From assembly GCF_030813915.1 (NCBI RefSeq), contig NZ_JAUSUJ010000006.1, positions 203,643 through 267,642 on the forward strand: a stretch of 64,000 nucleotides of DNA, given 5' to 3'. The notes beneath the pieces were generated by a model. It ran no database searches. It saw nothing but the letters and a program-made list of their open reading frames with translations, and was not told where the DNA came from. Numbering within the stretch: the first letter of the stretch is position 1; each line of letters begins with the position of its first letter. The DNA comes from Rhodoplanes tepidamans. Its GTDB lineage: Bacteria > Pseudomonadota > Alphaproteobacteria > Rhizobiales > Xanthobacteraceae. Positions 7,905-16,745 of the stretch are shown here, piece by piece. The translations under genes and the position numbers were made by a program.

Positions 7905-9602
7905 TCAAAACAGCCCGATAATCCGCCCGTCCGGCGTGACGTCGATGTTGACGGCGGCGGGGATCCGCGGGAGGCCCGGCATGGTCATGACGTCGCCGCA
8001 GATGGCGACCACGAAGCCGGCGCCGGCGGCGAGGCGCACCTCGCGCACATGGACGATGTGGCCGGTCGGCGCGCCCTTGATCTCGTGATTGGTCGAGAAG
8101 CTGTACTGGGTCTTGGCGATGCACACCGGCAGGCTGCCGTAGCCGGCCGCCTGGAAGGCGGCGAGCTGCTCGGCGACCGGCGCGTCGAGCGCGATGTCCT
8201 TGGCCTGGTAGATCTGCTGCGCCACCGTGCGGATCTTTTCCACCAGCGGCATGTCGTCGGGATATAGCAGATTCAGGCGGCTCTTCCCGCTCTCCGCCGC
8301 CCGCACCACCGCGCGGGCGACGTCCACGGCGCCTGCACCGCCCTCCGCCCAGTGGTCGGCCACGCAGGCCTCGACGCCCAGGGCCGCGCAGGCGTCGCGG
8401 ACGAGTGCGATCTCGGCCACGGTGTCGGCCGAGAAGCGATTGATCGACACCACCGGCACCAGCCCGAATTTTTTCACGTTCTCCACGTGACGGCGCAGAT
8501 TGGAGAGCCCCTCCTCCAGCGCCTCGAGGTTCTCCGCGAAAAGATCCTCCTTGCGGACGCCGCCGTGCATCTTGAGCGCCCGGATGGTGGCGACCAGGAC
8601 GACGCAGTCGGGCGACAGGCCGGTCTTGCGGCACTTGATGTCGAGGAACTTCTCCGCCCCGAGATCGGCGCCGAAGCCGGCCTCGGTCACCACCCAGTCG
8701 GCGAGCTTCAGGGCCGTGCGGGTGGCGATCACCGAGTTGCAGCCGTGCGCAATGTTGGCGAACGGCCCGCCATGCACGAAGGCCGGCGTGCCTTCCAGCG
8801 TCTGCACCAGGTTCGGGGCCAGCGCCTCCTTGAGGAGCGCCGCCATGGCGCCGTTGGCGGCGAGGTCGCGCGCCCGGATCGGCGCCTTGTCGCGGGTCTG
8901 GGCGACGACGATGTCGCCGAGCCGTTCCTTCAGGTCGGCGAGATTCTCGGCGAGGCAGAAGATCGCCATCACCTCGGAGGCGACCGTGATGTCGAACCCG
9001 GCCTCGCGCGGAAACCCGTTCACGGCACCGCCGAGCGAGCAGACGATCTCGCGCAGCGCCCGGTCGTTCATGTCGACGACCCGCCGCCACGTCACCCGCC
9101 GGGTGTCGATGCCGAGCGCGTTGCCCCAGTAGACGTGGTTGTCGACCATGGCGGCGAGCAGGTTGTGGGCCGCCCCGATGGCATGGAAGTCGCCGGTGAA
9201 ATGGAGGTTGATGTCCTCCATCGGCACCACCTGGGCATAGCCGCCGCCGGCCGCCCCGCCCTTCTGGCCGAAGGAGGGGCCGAGGCTCGGCTCGCGCAGA
9301 CACAGCATCGCCTTCTTGCCGATGTGGACGAGCGCGTCGGTGAGCCCGACCGTGGTGGTGGTCTTGCCCTCGCCGGCCGGCGTCGGCGTGATGGCCGAGA
9401 CCAGGATCAGCCGCCCGGACGGCCGGTCCTTCAGGGTCTCGACGAAGTCGAGCGACACCTTGGCCTTGTAGCGCCCGTAGGGCTCGAGCTCGTCCGCCGC
9501 GATCCCGAGCTTTTCGCGCGCCAGCTCCACGATGGGCCGCTTGGGCGCGTCCTGCGAGATGGCGATGTCGGATTTCGGCGAGACGTGTTGCGAGGCGGGC
9601 AT
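7905..9602 (-). CDS. fhs: Formate-tetrahydrofolate ligase
   Basis: ATP-dependent ligation of formate to tetrahydrofolate, giving 10-formyl-THF for one-carbon metabolism and purine synthesis. 565 aa, the typical family length. The P-loop [14 protein letters not shown] is at about residues 73-86, and [26 protein letters not shown] and [17 protein letters not shown] are family signatures. The ATG at 9602 starts [16 protein letters not shown] just before homology begins. The gene stands alone, downstream of the gntR gene on the same strand with a 93-bp gap. Whether it shares the GntR regulon is unknown. Confidence 0.97.
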   Translation of the reverse strand: MPASQHVSPKSDIAISQDAPKRPIVELAREKLGIAADELEPYGRYKAKVSLDFVETLKDRPSGRLILVSAITPTPAGEGKTTTTVGLTDALVHIGKKAMLCLREPSLGPSFGQKGGAAGGGYAQVVPMEDINLHFTGDFHAIGAAHNLLAAMVDNHVYWGNALGIDTRRVTWRRVVDMNDRALREIVCSLGGAVNGFPREAGFDITVASEVMAIFCLAENLADLKERLGDIVVAQTRDKAPIRARDLAANGAMAALLKEALAPNLVQTLEGTPAFVHGGPFANIAHGCNSVIATRTALKLADWVVTEAGFGADLGAEKFLDIKCRKTGLSPDCVVLVATIRALKMHGGVRKEDLFAENLEALEEGLSNLRRHVENVKKFGLVPVVSINRFSADTVAEIALVRDACAALGVEACVADHWAEGGAGAVDVARAVVRAAESGKSRLNLLYPDDMPLVEKIRTVAQQIYQAKDIALDAPVAEQLAAFQAAGYGSLPVCIAKTQYSFSTNHEIKGAPTGHIVHVREVRLAAGAGFVVAICGDVMTMPGLPRIPAAVNIDVTPDGRIIGLF

Positions 9603-9695
9603 TCGAGGCTCGGCTTCGGGACGGCGGGCCCCGATACGTACAGGAACTCGGAGCGCTCGTCGAAGCCTGGCGTCGCGACGCCGGTGGACGGCCTC

Positions 9696-10418
9696 TCAGT
9701 CGCGGGCGAACACGTCGACCATGTCGAAGGCGACCGGCCGGCGGCGGTCGAGCGCCAGGGCGTCCTGCAGCTCGGTGATGTGAGCCCGCATCAGCGCCAC
9801 GGCCTGCTCGACCTCGCCGGCGGCACAGTGGCGGATGAGGTCGTCGTGGTGGTCGTGCCAGCCGGCGAGGCCGGCCTGGTTGTCGAACAGGTTGACGATC
9901 AGGCTGGTGCGGGCGACCAGCAGCCGGACCTGCTCGGCCAGCGTCCGGTTTCCCGAGAGCTCGGCCATCAGCACGTGGAAGCCGCCCGACAGATGGATGG
10001 CCTCGCGCAGATGGCCCTGCCTGCGCAGCGCCCGCTCCTGGTCGAGGTTGTCCTGCAGCTTGGCGATGGCGGCCGGATCGGCGGCACGCGCCACCGCCTC
10101 GGTGGTGCCGGCCTCGATGGCGACCCGGGCCGCGAACACGTCGCGCGCCTCGGCAGCGTCCGGTGCCGCGACGAAGGCGCCGCGCTTCGGGAAGAACACC
10201 ACGAGCTTCTCCCAGGTCAGCCGCTGCAGGGCCGTCCCGATCGCCCGCCGCCCCAGGCCGAAGGCCTCGACCAGGGCCATCTCGGTGAGCTTGGTGCCAG
10301 GCAGGAGCCGCTGGTCGACGATCGCGGCGAACAGATGCCGGTAGGCGTCGCCCGCGTCCTCGACGCGGGGGCGGTTGCGGTCGTTCATGACGCCGACCAG
10401 GCGCCGGGGCTGCTTCAT
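9696..10418 (-). CDS. GntR-family (FadR/FCD type) transcriptional regulator
   Basis: About 240 aa. The N-terminal winged helix is clear (AIVDQRLLPGTKLTEMALVEAFGLGRRAIGTALQRL), and the C-terminal FCD ligand domain has ARVAIEAGTTEAVARAAD and the metal/ligand His region (FHVLMAELSGN, HDDLI, MRAHITEL). FCD-type GntR proteins usually bind organic acids and repress a divergent operon. Here the divergent partner is the hydantoinase/ABC operon starting at 10569. The start is uncertain: GTG 10448, ATG 10418 and ATG 10388 are all in frame, and none has a strong ribosome-binding site. Two palindromes lie in the promoter region. Confidence 0.88.
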   Translation of the reverse strand: MKQPRRLVGVMNDRNRPRVEDAGDAYRHLFAAIVDQRLLPGTKLTEMALVEAFGLGRRAIGTALQRLTWEKLVVFFPKRGAFVAAPDAAEARDVFAARVAIEAGTTEAVARAADPAAIAKLQDNLDQERALRRQGHLREAIHLSGGFHVLMAELSGNRTLAEQVRLLVARTSLIVNLFDNQAGLAGWHDHHDDLIRHCAAGEVEQAVALMRAHITELQDALALDRRRPVAFDMVDVFARD

Positions 10419-10451
10419 TGTTGTTCGCGACGTCCGGACCGAGCACACAGG

Positions 10452-10514
10452 ATTGCGCGCAATTCATAGCGCAACATTGTTTTTGTTCAAGTTCGCAATC
10501 GGCACGCCGATTGC
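10452..10514. promoter_or_regulatory. Two palindromic operator candidates in the gntR/operon divergent promoter
   Basis: First site: a perfect 12-bp palindrome ATTGCGCGCAAT (10452-10463). Second site: arms GCAATCGGC (10495-10503) and GCCGATTGC (10506-10514), a perfect 9-bp inverted repeat with a 2-bp spacer. Both contain the GCAAT/ATTGC element. An AT-rich stretch with TTGTTTTTGTTC lies between them, where promoter elements would be expected. They are the only clear dyads between the GntR regulator and the operon it faces, so they are proposed as its binding sites. Confidence 0.5.
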
Positions 10515-10568
10515 TGAGGTCCCGTCGGGCCTTCTCGCCTCGACTCCGCACCAGGAAAGGGACACGAC

Positions 10569-11603
10569 GTGGTGACCTCCGCACCTTCCCGACGCACGCT
10601 CCTACAAGCGGCCGTGGCCGCGCCATTCGTCCTGGGGGCCCGCCCGGCCCGCGCCGCGACGACGGTCCGCTTCTCGCTGGCGGCGCCGTTCGACGGCTCC
10701 AACGCGGCGTTCTTCCTGGCGCAGCAGAACGGCTGGTTCAAGGAGGCCGGCCTGGAGTGCCAGCTCGACGCCGGCGCCGGCTCGGGCGAGGCGGTGTCGC
10801 GGGTCGGCTCCGGCGTCTACGACGCCGGCATCGCCGACATCAATTCGATGGCCGAGTTCAACGTCCGCAACGCGGCCGCGGCGATCCGCTGCGTCTACAT
10901 GGTCTATTTCCGCAGCCCGCTGTGCGTCGCGGCGCTGACCAGGTCGGGCATCACCAAGCCGGCCGACCTCGCCGGCAAGACCATCGGAGCCGCGGCGCCT
11001 GACGGCGCCTATCGCCTGTTCACCACCTATGCCAAGGCGGCGTCGCTCGATCCGGCCTCGGTCAAATGGAACATGGTCGGCCTGCAGCTGCGCGAGGCCG
11101 TGCTGGCCGGCGGCAACGCCGACGCCATCCTGGGCTTCGACTCGACCATGTATTTCGGCCTGGTGAAGGCCGGCCTCGCTCCGGCGGACATCCGCTTCCT
11201 CTACTATTCCGAGGTCGGGCTCGACCTCTACGGCAACGGCATCATCCTGTCCCAAAAGTTCCGCACCGAGCAGCCGAACGCCGCCAGGGCGCTGGTCGCC
11301 GTGGCGGCACGCGCCTGGCAGGCGGCCGCCGCCGATCCGAAGGCGGCCATCGCGGCCCTCAAGGCGCACGCGCCGCTGATCAACGCCGCGCTCGAGGAAG
11401 AGAAGCTGCGCTGGCTGATCAAGAATCAGATGACGACGCCGGAATCGACCGCGAAGGGCCTCGGGGCCGTCGATCCGGCGCGACTGACGAAGAGCATGGA
11501 GGCGGTCGCGGCTGGCTTCGGGCTCGCCGCCGTGCCGACGCCGGCCGACCTGTTCGATCCCGCCTTCCTGCCGGCCGCCGCCGTGCGGAAGCTGCCCGCA
11601 TGA
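10569..11603 (+). CDS. Tat-exported ABC transporter substrate-binding protein (SsuA/NMT1/TauA-like)
   Basis: 344 aa periplasmic binding protein. The GTG start gives an N-terminus with a twin-arginine signal (SRRTLLQAAVAAPFVLGA) and a likely cleavage after ARA. The body follows the NMT1/THI5/SsuA pattern: FFLAQQNGWFKEAGLECQLD, DLAGKTIGAAAPDGAYRLF, LGFDSTMYFGLVKAGLAP. The Tat signal implies export of a folded protein. It is the first gene of a seven-gene operon with overlapping neighbours; its ATPase and permease are genes six and seven. The ligand is unknown. The enzymes in between suggest a cyclic amide or ureide. Confidence 0.92.
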   Translation: MVTSAPSRRTLLQAAVAAPFVLGARPARAATTVRFSLAAPFDGSNAAFFLAQQNGWFKEAGLECQLDAGAGSGEAVSRVGSGVYDAGIADINSMAEFNVRNAAAAIRCVYMVYFRSPLCVAALTRSGITKPADLAGKTIGAAAPDGAYRLFTTYAKAASLDPASVKWNMVGLQLREAVLAGGNADAILGFDSTMYFGLVKAGLAPADIRFLYYSEVGLDLYGNGIILSQKFRTEQPNAARALVAVAARAWQAAAADPKAAIAALKAHAPLINAALEEEKLRWLIKNQMTTPESTAKGLGAVDPARLTKSMEAVAAGFGLAAVPTPADLFDPAFLPAAAVRKLPA

Positions 11604-13039
11604 GCTTCGACACGGTGATCCGCGGCGGCACCATCGCGACCGCTGCGGACGTCTTCGCGGCCGATCTCGGGATCCGGGACGGCCGCATCACGGCGATCGC
11701 GGAGCGTCTCGGCGACGCCGACACCGTGATCGACGCGACCGGGCGGCTGGTGCTGCCCGGCGGCATCGACGCGCATTGCCATCTCGACCAGCCGCAGGCG
11801 CCCGGGCTCGCCGCCAAGGGCGCCCGGATGGCGGACGGCTTCCGATCCGGCAGCATCAGCGCCGCCTTCGGCGGGACCACGACGATCGTGCCGTTCTGTG
11901 TGCAGCACCGCGGCGAATCGCTCGCCGCCGCGGTCGCCGACTATCACGGCCGCGCCGAGGGCCACGCCGTCACCGACTACGCCTTCCATCTGATCGTCAG
12001 CGACCCGACGCCGGCCGTGCTCGGCCAGGAGCTCCCGGCCCTGATCCGCCGCGGCCACACCAGCCTCAAGGTCTACATGACCTACGAGGCCATGCGGCTC
12101 TCCGACCGCCAGATCCTCGACGTGTTCGAGACCGCGCGGCAGGAGAGGGCCGTGGTGCTGATCCACGCCGAGAATCACGAGATCATCGGCTGGCTCGCCG
12201 ACCGGCTGGAGCGCGCCGGGCGCACGCGGCCGCACGAGCACGCGACGTCGCGCCCGCTGCCGGTCGAGCGCGAGGCGACCCACCGGGCCGTCACGCTCGC
12301 CGAAATCGCCGGCGTGCCGCTCGTCGTCGTGCACATCACGGGGGGCGAGCCGCTCGACGAGATCCGCCGCGCCCGCGCCCGCGGCCATGTCGTGATCGCC
12401 GAGACCTGCCCCCAGTATCTGGTGCTGACCGCCGACGATCTCGACATGCCGGATCTGCTCGGCGCCAAGGCGATGTGCAGCCCACCGCCGCGCGACCGCA
12501 CGGCTCAGGCCGCCCTCTGGCAGGGCATCGAGGACGGCACCATCGACATCATCAATTCCGACCACGCGCCGTACCGGTTCGACGCCGAGGGCAAGCTGAA
12601 GGCCGGCCCGCGGGCGCCGTTCCGGGCCATCGCCAACGGGATTCCGGGCATCGAGACGCGGCTGCCGATCCTGTTCAGCGAAAGCGTCGTGAAGGGCCGC
12701 ATCGACATCCAGCGCTTCGTCGCGCTGACCGCGACCAACAACGCCAGGCTCTACGGCCTGCATCCGCGCAAGGGCACGATCGCGGTCGGCAGCGACGCCG
12801 ATCTGGTGCTGTGGGATCCCGAGAGGCGCGTGACCATCACCAACGCGCTGCTGCACCACAATGTCGATTACACGCCCTACGAGGGTCTGGAGGTGCAGGG
12901 CTGGCCCGAGACCGTGATGAGCCGCGGCGAGATCGTGGTCGAGCGCGGCGAGCTCAAGGGATCGCCCGGACGTGGCCGGTTTCTGGTGCGCGACGTCTCG
13001 TCGGCCTGGAAGACGCGGGAGATCGCGGCATGGATCTGA
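11600..13039 (+). CDS. Hydantoinase/dihydropyrimidinase-family amidohydrolase
   Basis: 479 aa binuclear-metal amidohydrolase that should open a cyclic amide ring (hydantoin, dihydropyrimidine or a related compound). Metal ligands are visible: DAHCHLD (His59, His61), the lysine to be carboxylated in SLKVYMTYE (Lys157), HAENHE (His189), VHITGG and the catalytic Asp in NSDHAPY (about residue 320). The length fits the family. The ATG overlaps the stop of the binding-protein gene (ATGA). Exact substrate and stereospecificity cannot be read from the sequence. Calling it hydA or dht would be over-precise. Confidence 0.92.
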   Translation: MSFDTVIRGGTIATAADVFAADLGIRDGRITAIAERLGDADTVIDATGRLVLPGGIDAHCHLDQPQAPGLAAKGARMADGFRSGSISAAFGGTTTIVPFCVQHRGESLAAAVADYHGRAEGHAVTDYAFHLIVSDPTPAVLGQELPALIRRGHTSLKVYMTYEAMRLSDRQILDVFETARQERAVVLIHAENHEIIGWLADRLERAGRTRPHEHATSRPLPVEREATHRAVTLAEIAGVPLVVVHITGGEPLDEIRRARARGHVVIAETCPQYLVLTADDLDMPDLLGAKAMCSPPPRDRTAQAALWQGIEDGTIDIINSDHAPYRFDAEGKLKAGPRAPFRAIANGIPGIETRLPILFSESVVKGRIDIQRFVALTATNNARLYGLHPRKGTIAVGSDADLVLWDPERRVTITNALLHHNVDYTPYEGLEVQGWPETVMSRGEIVVERGELKGSPGRGRFLVRDVSSAWKTREIAAWI

Positions 13040-13791
13040 GGATCGCCGGAAAACGCGCGCTCGTGCTCGGCGGCAATCGCGGCATGGGCCTCGCCGTCGC
13101 CACGGCGCTGGCGCGCGAAGGCGCCCGCCTCGTGCTCGCGGCCCGCGACCAGGACGCGCTCGCCGAGGCGGCCGAGCGGATCGGCGGCGCCGACACCGTC
13201 CCGCTCGATCTCGCCGACACGAAGAGCCTCGACGGCTTCGCCCGCGCGGTCGGCGACGTCGACATCCTGATCGCCAACACGGGCGGGCCGCCCTATGGCG
13301 GCGCGCTCCTGCGCGATCCCGCAGACTGGGAGGAGAGCTTTCGCGCCATGACGCTGTCGGTGATCCGGCTGACCGACCTGTTTCTTCCGGCGATGCGCCG
13401 GGCCGGCTGGGGCCGCATCGTGACCATCGTCAGCACCGGCGCCGTGCAGCCGATCCCGGTGCTCGGCATCTCCAACACGCTGCGGGCCGCGCTGCTCGCC
13501 TGGTCGAAGTCGCTGGCACCGGAGATCGCCCGCGACGGCGTCACCATCAACGTGCTGATGCCGGGCCGCGTCGGCACCGAGCGGGTGCACATGACCGACG
13601 CAGCGACCGCGGCCCGCGAGGGCATCGATGTCGAGACGGTGCGGCAGCGCTCTTGCGCGCAGATCCCGATGGGTCGCTACGGCGAGCCCGACGAGATCGC
13701 CGCCGTGGCCGCCTTCCTGTGCAGCGGACCGGCCTCCTATGTCACGGGCAGCGTCTACCGCGCCGACGGCGGGATCGTGCGGCATGTCTAG
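13030..13791 (+). CDS. Atypical SDR-family oxidoreductase lacking the YxxxK motif
   Basis: 253 aa Rossmann protein. The cofactor loop LVLGGNRGMGLAVA is at residues 11-24, DLAD and ANTGG are present, and the C-terminus (LMPGRVGTERVHM, YVTGSVYRADGG) is SDR-like. Where classical SDRs carry Tyr-x-x-x-Lys this protein reads S-N-T-L-R (about residues 148-152, ISNTLRAAL). That places it with the FabG-like subgroup that deviates from the catalytic tetrad. It may use a different mechanism, bind ligand without reduction, or act on an unusual substrate. It overlaps the hydantoinase gene by 10 bp. Confidence 0.88.
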   Translation: MDLRIAGKRALVLGGNRGMGLAVATALAREGARLVLAARDQDALAEAAERIGGADTVPLDLADTKSLDGFARAVGDVDILIANTGGPPYGGALLRDPADWEESFRAMTLSVIRLTDLFLPAMRRAGWGRIVTIVSTGAVQPIPVLGISNTLRAALLAWSKSLAPEIARDGVTINVLMPGRVGTERVHMTDAATAAREGIDVETVRQRSCAQIPMGRYGEPDEIAAVAAFLCSGPASYVTGSVYRADGGIVRHV

Positions 13792-14590
13792 ACCCGCCAC
13801 CGTCACGCTGACCGAGATGGCCGAGAGCGAGACCGGCCTCGCGGTGCGCCGGGCGACACGCGTCGGCTGGGACGGCCTCACGGTCGGCCGCGCGCCCGGA
13901 CACGTGCAGGCGAATCTGGTCGTGCTGCCGGAGCGCTTCGCCGACGATTTCGCAGCGTTCTGCACCGCCAATCCGGCCGCCTGCCCGCTGCTGGCACGCG
14001 GCACGCCGGGCGCCGTGGCGCTGCCGACGCTCGCCCAAGACCTCGATCTGCGCAGCGACCTGCCGGCCTATCTGGTGCACGAGAACGGCTGCGCACGGCG
14101 CGTCGGGGATCTCCGCTCCGTGTGGCGTGGCGACCTTGTCGCCTTCGCGATCGGCTGCTGGTTCGGCGCCGAGGCGGCGCTGCGGGCGGCCGGCATCCGG
14201 CTGAGACACGTGGAACTCGGCATCCAGGGGCCGCTGTTCCGCACCGATCGCCGCACGGTCGCGTGCGGACCCTTCGCCGGGCCGCTGGTCGTCTCGATGC
14301 GGCCGTTCGCCACCGCCGACGTAGAGACCGTCGCCGCGATCACGGCCGCCCTGCCGCGCAGCCACGGCGCGCCGATCCATGCCGGCGATCCGGCGGCGCT
14401 CGGCATCATGCACCCCGATATGCCGGACTGGGGCGAGCCGCTGCGGCCCGAGCCCGGCGAGACCGCGCTGTTCTGGCCGTGCGGCCTCACCGCGCTGGCC
14501 GCGGTCGAGGCGGCACGCGTGCCGTTCTTCATCACCCACGCGCCGGGCGCCATGCTGGTGACGGATCTGCTCGAAGGAGACATTCGGTGA
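13784..14590 (+). CDS. DUF1445 / D-glutamate cyclase-like putative hydro-lyase
   Basis: 268 aa cytosolic protein. Landmarks are APGHVQANLVVLPERFADDF near the N-terminus, AFAIGCWFGAEAALRAAGI in the middle, VVSMRPF and the C-terminal FFITHAPGAMLVTDL, all typical of the DUF1445 (YcsI/C14orf159 enzyme domain) family. Characterised relatives are D-glutamate cyclases converting D-glutamate to 5-oxo-D-proline; the bacterial group is usually labelled putative hydro-lyase. In an operon with a hydantoinase, a role in handling a cyclic or ring-opened amino-acid derivative is reasonable but inferred. It overlaps the SDR gene by 8 bp. Confidence 0.85.
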   Translation: MSRPATVTLTEMAESETGLAVRRATRVGWDGLTVGRAPGHVQANLVVLPERFADDFAAFCTANPAACPLLARGTPGAVALPTLAQDLDLRSDLPAYLVHENGCARRVGDLRSVWRGDLVAFAIGCWFGAEAALRAAGIRLRHVELGIQGPLFRTDRRTVACGPFAGPLVVSMRPFATADVETVAAITAALPRSHGAPIHAGDPAALGIMHPDMPDWGEPLRPEPGETALFWPCGLTALAAVEAARVPFFITHAPGAMLVTDLLEGDIR

Positions 14591-15012
14591 CCCTGCTGCG
14601 GCCGAGCACGAAGCTCACTCACACGGGCGCCCTCTTGGTTCTCGCCGCCGCCGAGGAGGCGGCGCGGGCGATGGGCGTGCCGCAATGCATCGCCGTCGTC
14701 GACGAGGGCTGCAACCTCCTGGCCTTCCTGCGCATGGACGGCGCCCGCGTGCTGTCGATCGAGAGCGCCACCCGGAAGGCGATGACGGCCGCGGTGACCG
14801 GCACGCCGACCGGCGGCATCGCGCCCGACAAGGCGCTGCTGCTGGCCGAGGCGACCTCGGGCCGGATGACCAATCTGCTCGGCGGCGTTCCGCTGGTCGC
14901 GGGCGGCCAGGTGGTCGGCGGCATCGGCGTCGGTTCCGGCACGGGCGAGCAGGATCTCGAGGTCGCGCAGGCCGCCGTCGCCGCCTTCATGCGGGCCCAG
15001 GAGCAGCCATGA
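14587..15012 (+). CDS. GlcG/HbpS-like (DUF336) small protein
   Basis: 141 aa from a GTG that overlaps the previous stop (GTGA). The pattern LAAAEEAARAMGVPQCIAVVDEGCNLLAFLRMDGA, SIESATRKAMTA and VVGGIGVGSGTGEQDLEVAQAAV is that of the GlcG/HbpS/PduO-C domain. Family members bind haem or cobalamin-like ligands or form octameric accessory proteins in catabolic operons, but the function of GlcG itself is unresolved. There is no signal peptide, so a cytosolic location is expected here. The tight overlaps on both sides show it belongs to the pathway. Confidence 0.85.
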   Translation: MTLLRPSTKLTHTGALLVLAAAEEAARAMGVPQCIAVVDEGCNLLAFLRMDGARVLSIESATRKAMTAAVTGTPTGGIAPDKALLLAEATSGRMTNLLGGVPLVAGGQVVGGIGVGSGTGEQDLEVAQAAVAAFMRAQEQP

Positions 15013-15899
15013 CGGACGCCGTGCCGCTGCCCGCCCTGCCCGTCACCGAGACGCCGCCGCTGCTCGACCGGATCGTCCAGCTCGAGAACGTGCGGGTGCG
15101 GTTCGGCACCGGGGACGCTTCCCTCCTGGCGCTCGACCGCACCAGCCTGACGGTGCGTCCGGGTGACTTCGTCGCCATGGTCGGCCCGTCGGGCTGCGGC
15201 AAGTCGACGATCCTCAAGCTGGTCGCCGGACTGCTGCGCCCGACCGAAGGCAACGTGTTCGTCGCCGGCCGCGAGGTCGGCGCCGAGCGCATCGGGATCG
15301 GCATGGCGTTCCAGAACCCGACCCTGCTGCCGTGGCTGAGCATCCGGCAGAACATCATGCTGCCGCTCAAGATCGTGAAGCCCTATGCCGACACGTATCG
15401 GCGCGACCGGGAGACGGTGTTCCGCGACCGGGCCGAGGCGCTGCTGGCGCGAGTCGGCCTCGCCGGCTTCGGTGACCGCAAGCCGTGGGAGCTGTCGGGC
15501 GGGATGCTGCAGCGGGCCAATCTCTGCCGCGCCCTGATCCACGCGCCGAAGCTCCTGATGCTGGACGAGCCGTTCGGCGCGCTCGACCAGTTCACCCGCG
15601 AGGAGCTGTGGTCGGTGCTGCAGGACCTGTATCTCGAGACACGGCCGACCGTCTTTCTCGTGACCCACGACCTGCGCGAGGCGGCCTTCCTGGCGAGCCG
15701 CATCCTGGTGATGAGCGCGCGGCCCGGCCGCGTCGTGGAGGACCGCGCCGTCGACTTCGCCCGGCCGCGGACGCTCGAGACCACCTTCGCGGACGCCTTC
15801 GGCGCCCTCACTAACGAGCTGCGGCGGCTGATCTTCCAGGCCCGGCAAGACCAGGCGGCGATCGCACCGGCGACGGCGACACAGGAGACGGCGGCATGA
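15009..15899 (+). CDS. ABC transporter ATP-binding protein (SsuB/TauB-like)
   Basis: 296 aa. Walker A GPSGCGKST is at residues 59-67, the Q-loop in AFQNPTLLPW, the signature LSGGMLQRANLCRAL, Walker B LLMLDEPFGALD and the switch His in VTHDLREA. The length and the long N-terminal leader before the first strand fit nitrate/sulfonate/taurine-type importers. It energises uptake together with the permease that follows (4-bp overlap) and the Tat-exported binding protein at the operon start. Substrate is unknown. Confidence 0.94.
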   Translation: MTDAVPLPALPVTETPPLLDRIVQLENVRVRFGTGDASLLALDRTSLTVRPGDFVAMVGPSGCGKSTILKLVAGLLRPTEGNVFVAGREVGAERIGIGMAFQNPTLLPWLSIRQNIMLPLKIVKPYADTYRRDRETVFRDRAEALLARVGLAGFGDRKPWELSGGMLQRANLCRALIHAPKLLMLDEPFGALDQFTREELWSVLQDLYLETRPTVFLVTHDLREAAFLASRILVMSARPGRVVEDRAVDFARPRTLETTFADAFGALTNELRRLIFQARQDQAAIAPATATQETAA

Positions 15900-16675
15900 A
15901 GCTCACCCGTCGCGCCCGCGACCACATCAAGTCGGCGGCCTGCATCGTGGCGCTGTTCGTCGCCTGGGAGCTCGCCTGCGTGGCGTTCAGGATCAGCCCG
16001 ATCGTGCTGCCGCGGCCGACCGCCGTGATCTCGACCCTGATCGTGCAGATGCCGGCGCTGTGGCCGCACATCCTGCAGACGCTCGCCACCACGATGCTGG
16101 GATTCCTGCTCGGCACCTTGATCGGGGTGGCGCTCGGCGCCTTCGTCGGGGTCTCGCGCTCCGCCTACAACACCGCCTATCCCCTGCTGGTCGGCTTCTC
16201 GTCGATCCCGAAGGTGGCCGTGGTGCCGATCTTCGTCCTGTGGTTCGGCTCCGGCACGGTGCCGGCCGTGCTGACCGCGATGACCACCTGCATCTTCCCG
16301 ATCGTCGTCAACGTGGCGACCGGGCTCGCCACCACCGAGCCCGAGATGGAGGACGTGCTCAAGGCGCTCGGCGCCAGCCGACGGCAGGTGCTGTGGAACG
16401 TCAGCCTGCCGCGGGCCATGCCCTACTTCTTCGCCTCGCTGAAGGTCGCCGTGACGCTCGCCTTCGTCGGCACGGTGCTGTCCGAGACGGTGGCGGCGAA
16501 TCGGGGCATCGGCACCGTGATGATGATGGCGACGGCAAGCTTCGACGTGCCGCTGGTCTTCGCCGGCCTGTTCGCCCTCGCCCTGCTCGGCATCCTGCTC
16601 TACGTCGTCTTCGCCGGCATCGAGCAGCGGGTCTGCGGCTGGGCCACCCGCAAGCAGGACCTCGCGGTGGCGTGA
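15896..16675 (+). CDS. ABC transporter permease (SsuC/TauC-like)
   Basis: 259 aa inner-membrane permease with about six transmembrane helices and the EAA-type cytoplasmic loop (EMEDVLKALGASRRQVLWNVSLPRAMPYF). N-terminal SAACIVALFVAWELACVAF is the first helix, and IVLPRPTAVISTL is the typical family segment after it. It is the last gene of the seven-gene operon; the ATG overlaps the ATPase stop. Seventy bases separate its stop from the convergent hydrolase operon. Confidence 0.94.
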   Translation: MKLTRRARDHIKSAACIVALFVAWELACVAFRISPIVLPRPTAVISTLIVQMPALWPHILQTLATTMLGFLLGTLIGVALGAFVGVSRSAYNTAYPLLVGFSSIPKVAVVPIFVLWFGSGTVPAVLTAMTTCIFPIVVNVATGLATTEPEMEDVLKALGASRRQVLWNVSLPRAMPYFFASLKVAVTLAFVGTVLSETVAANRGIGTVMMMATASFDVPLVFAGLFALALLGILLYVVFAGIEQRVCGWATRKQDLAVA

Positions 16676-16745
16676 CGGACCGACCGGCCCCGGACATCGA
16701 ACGGACCGAGCCTCCCTCCCAGCATCTCGGCCGGGCCCGCATCGC

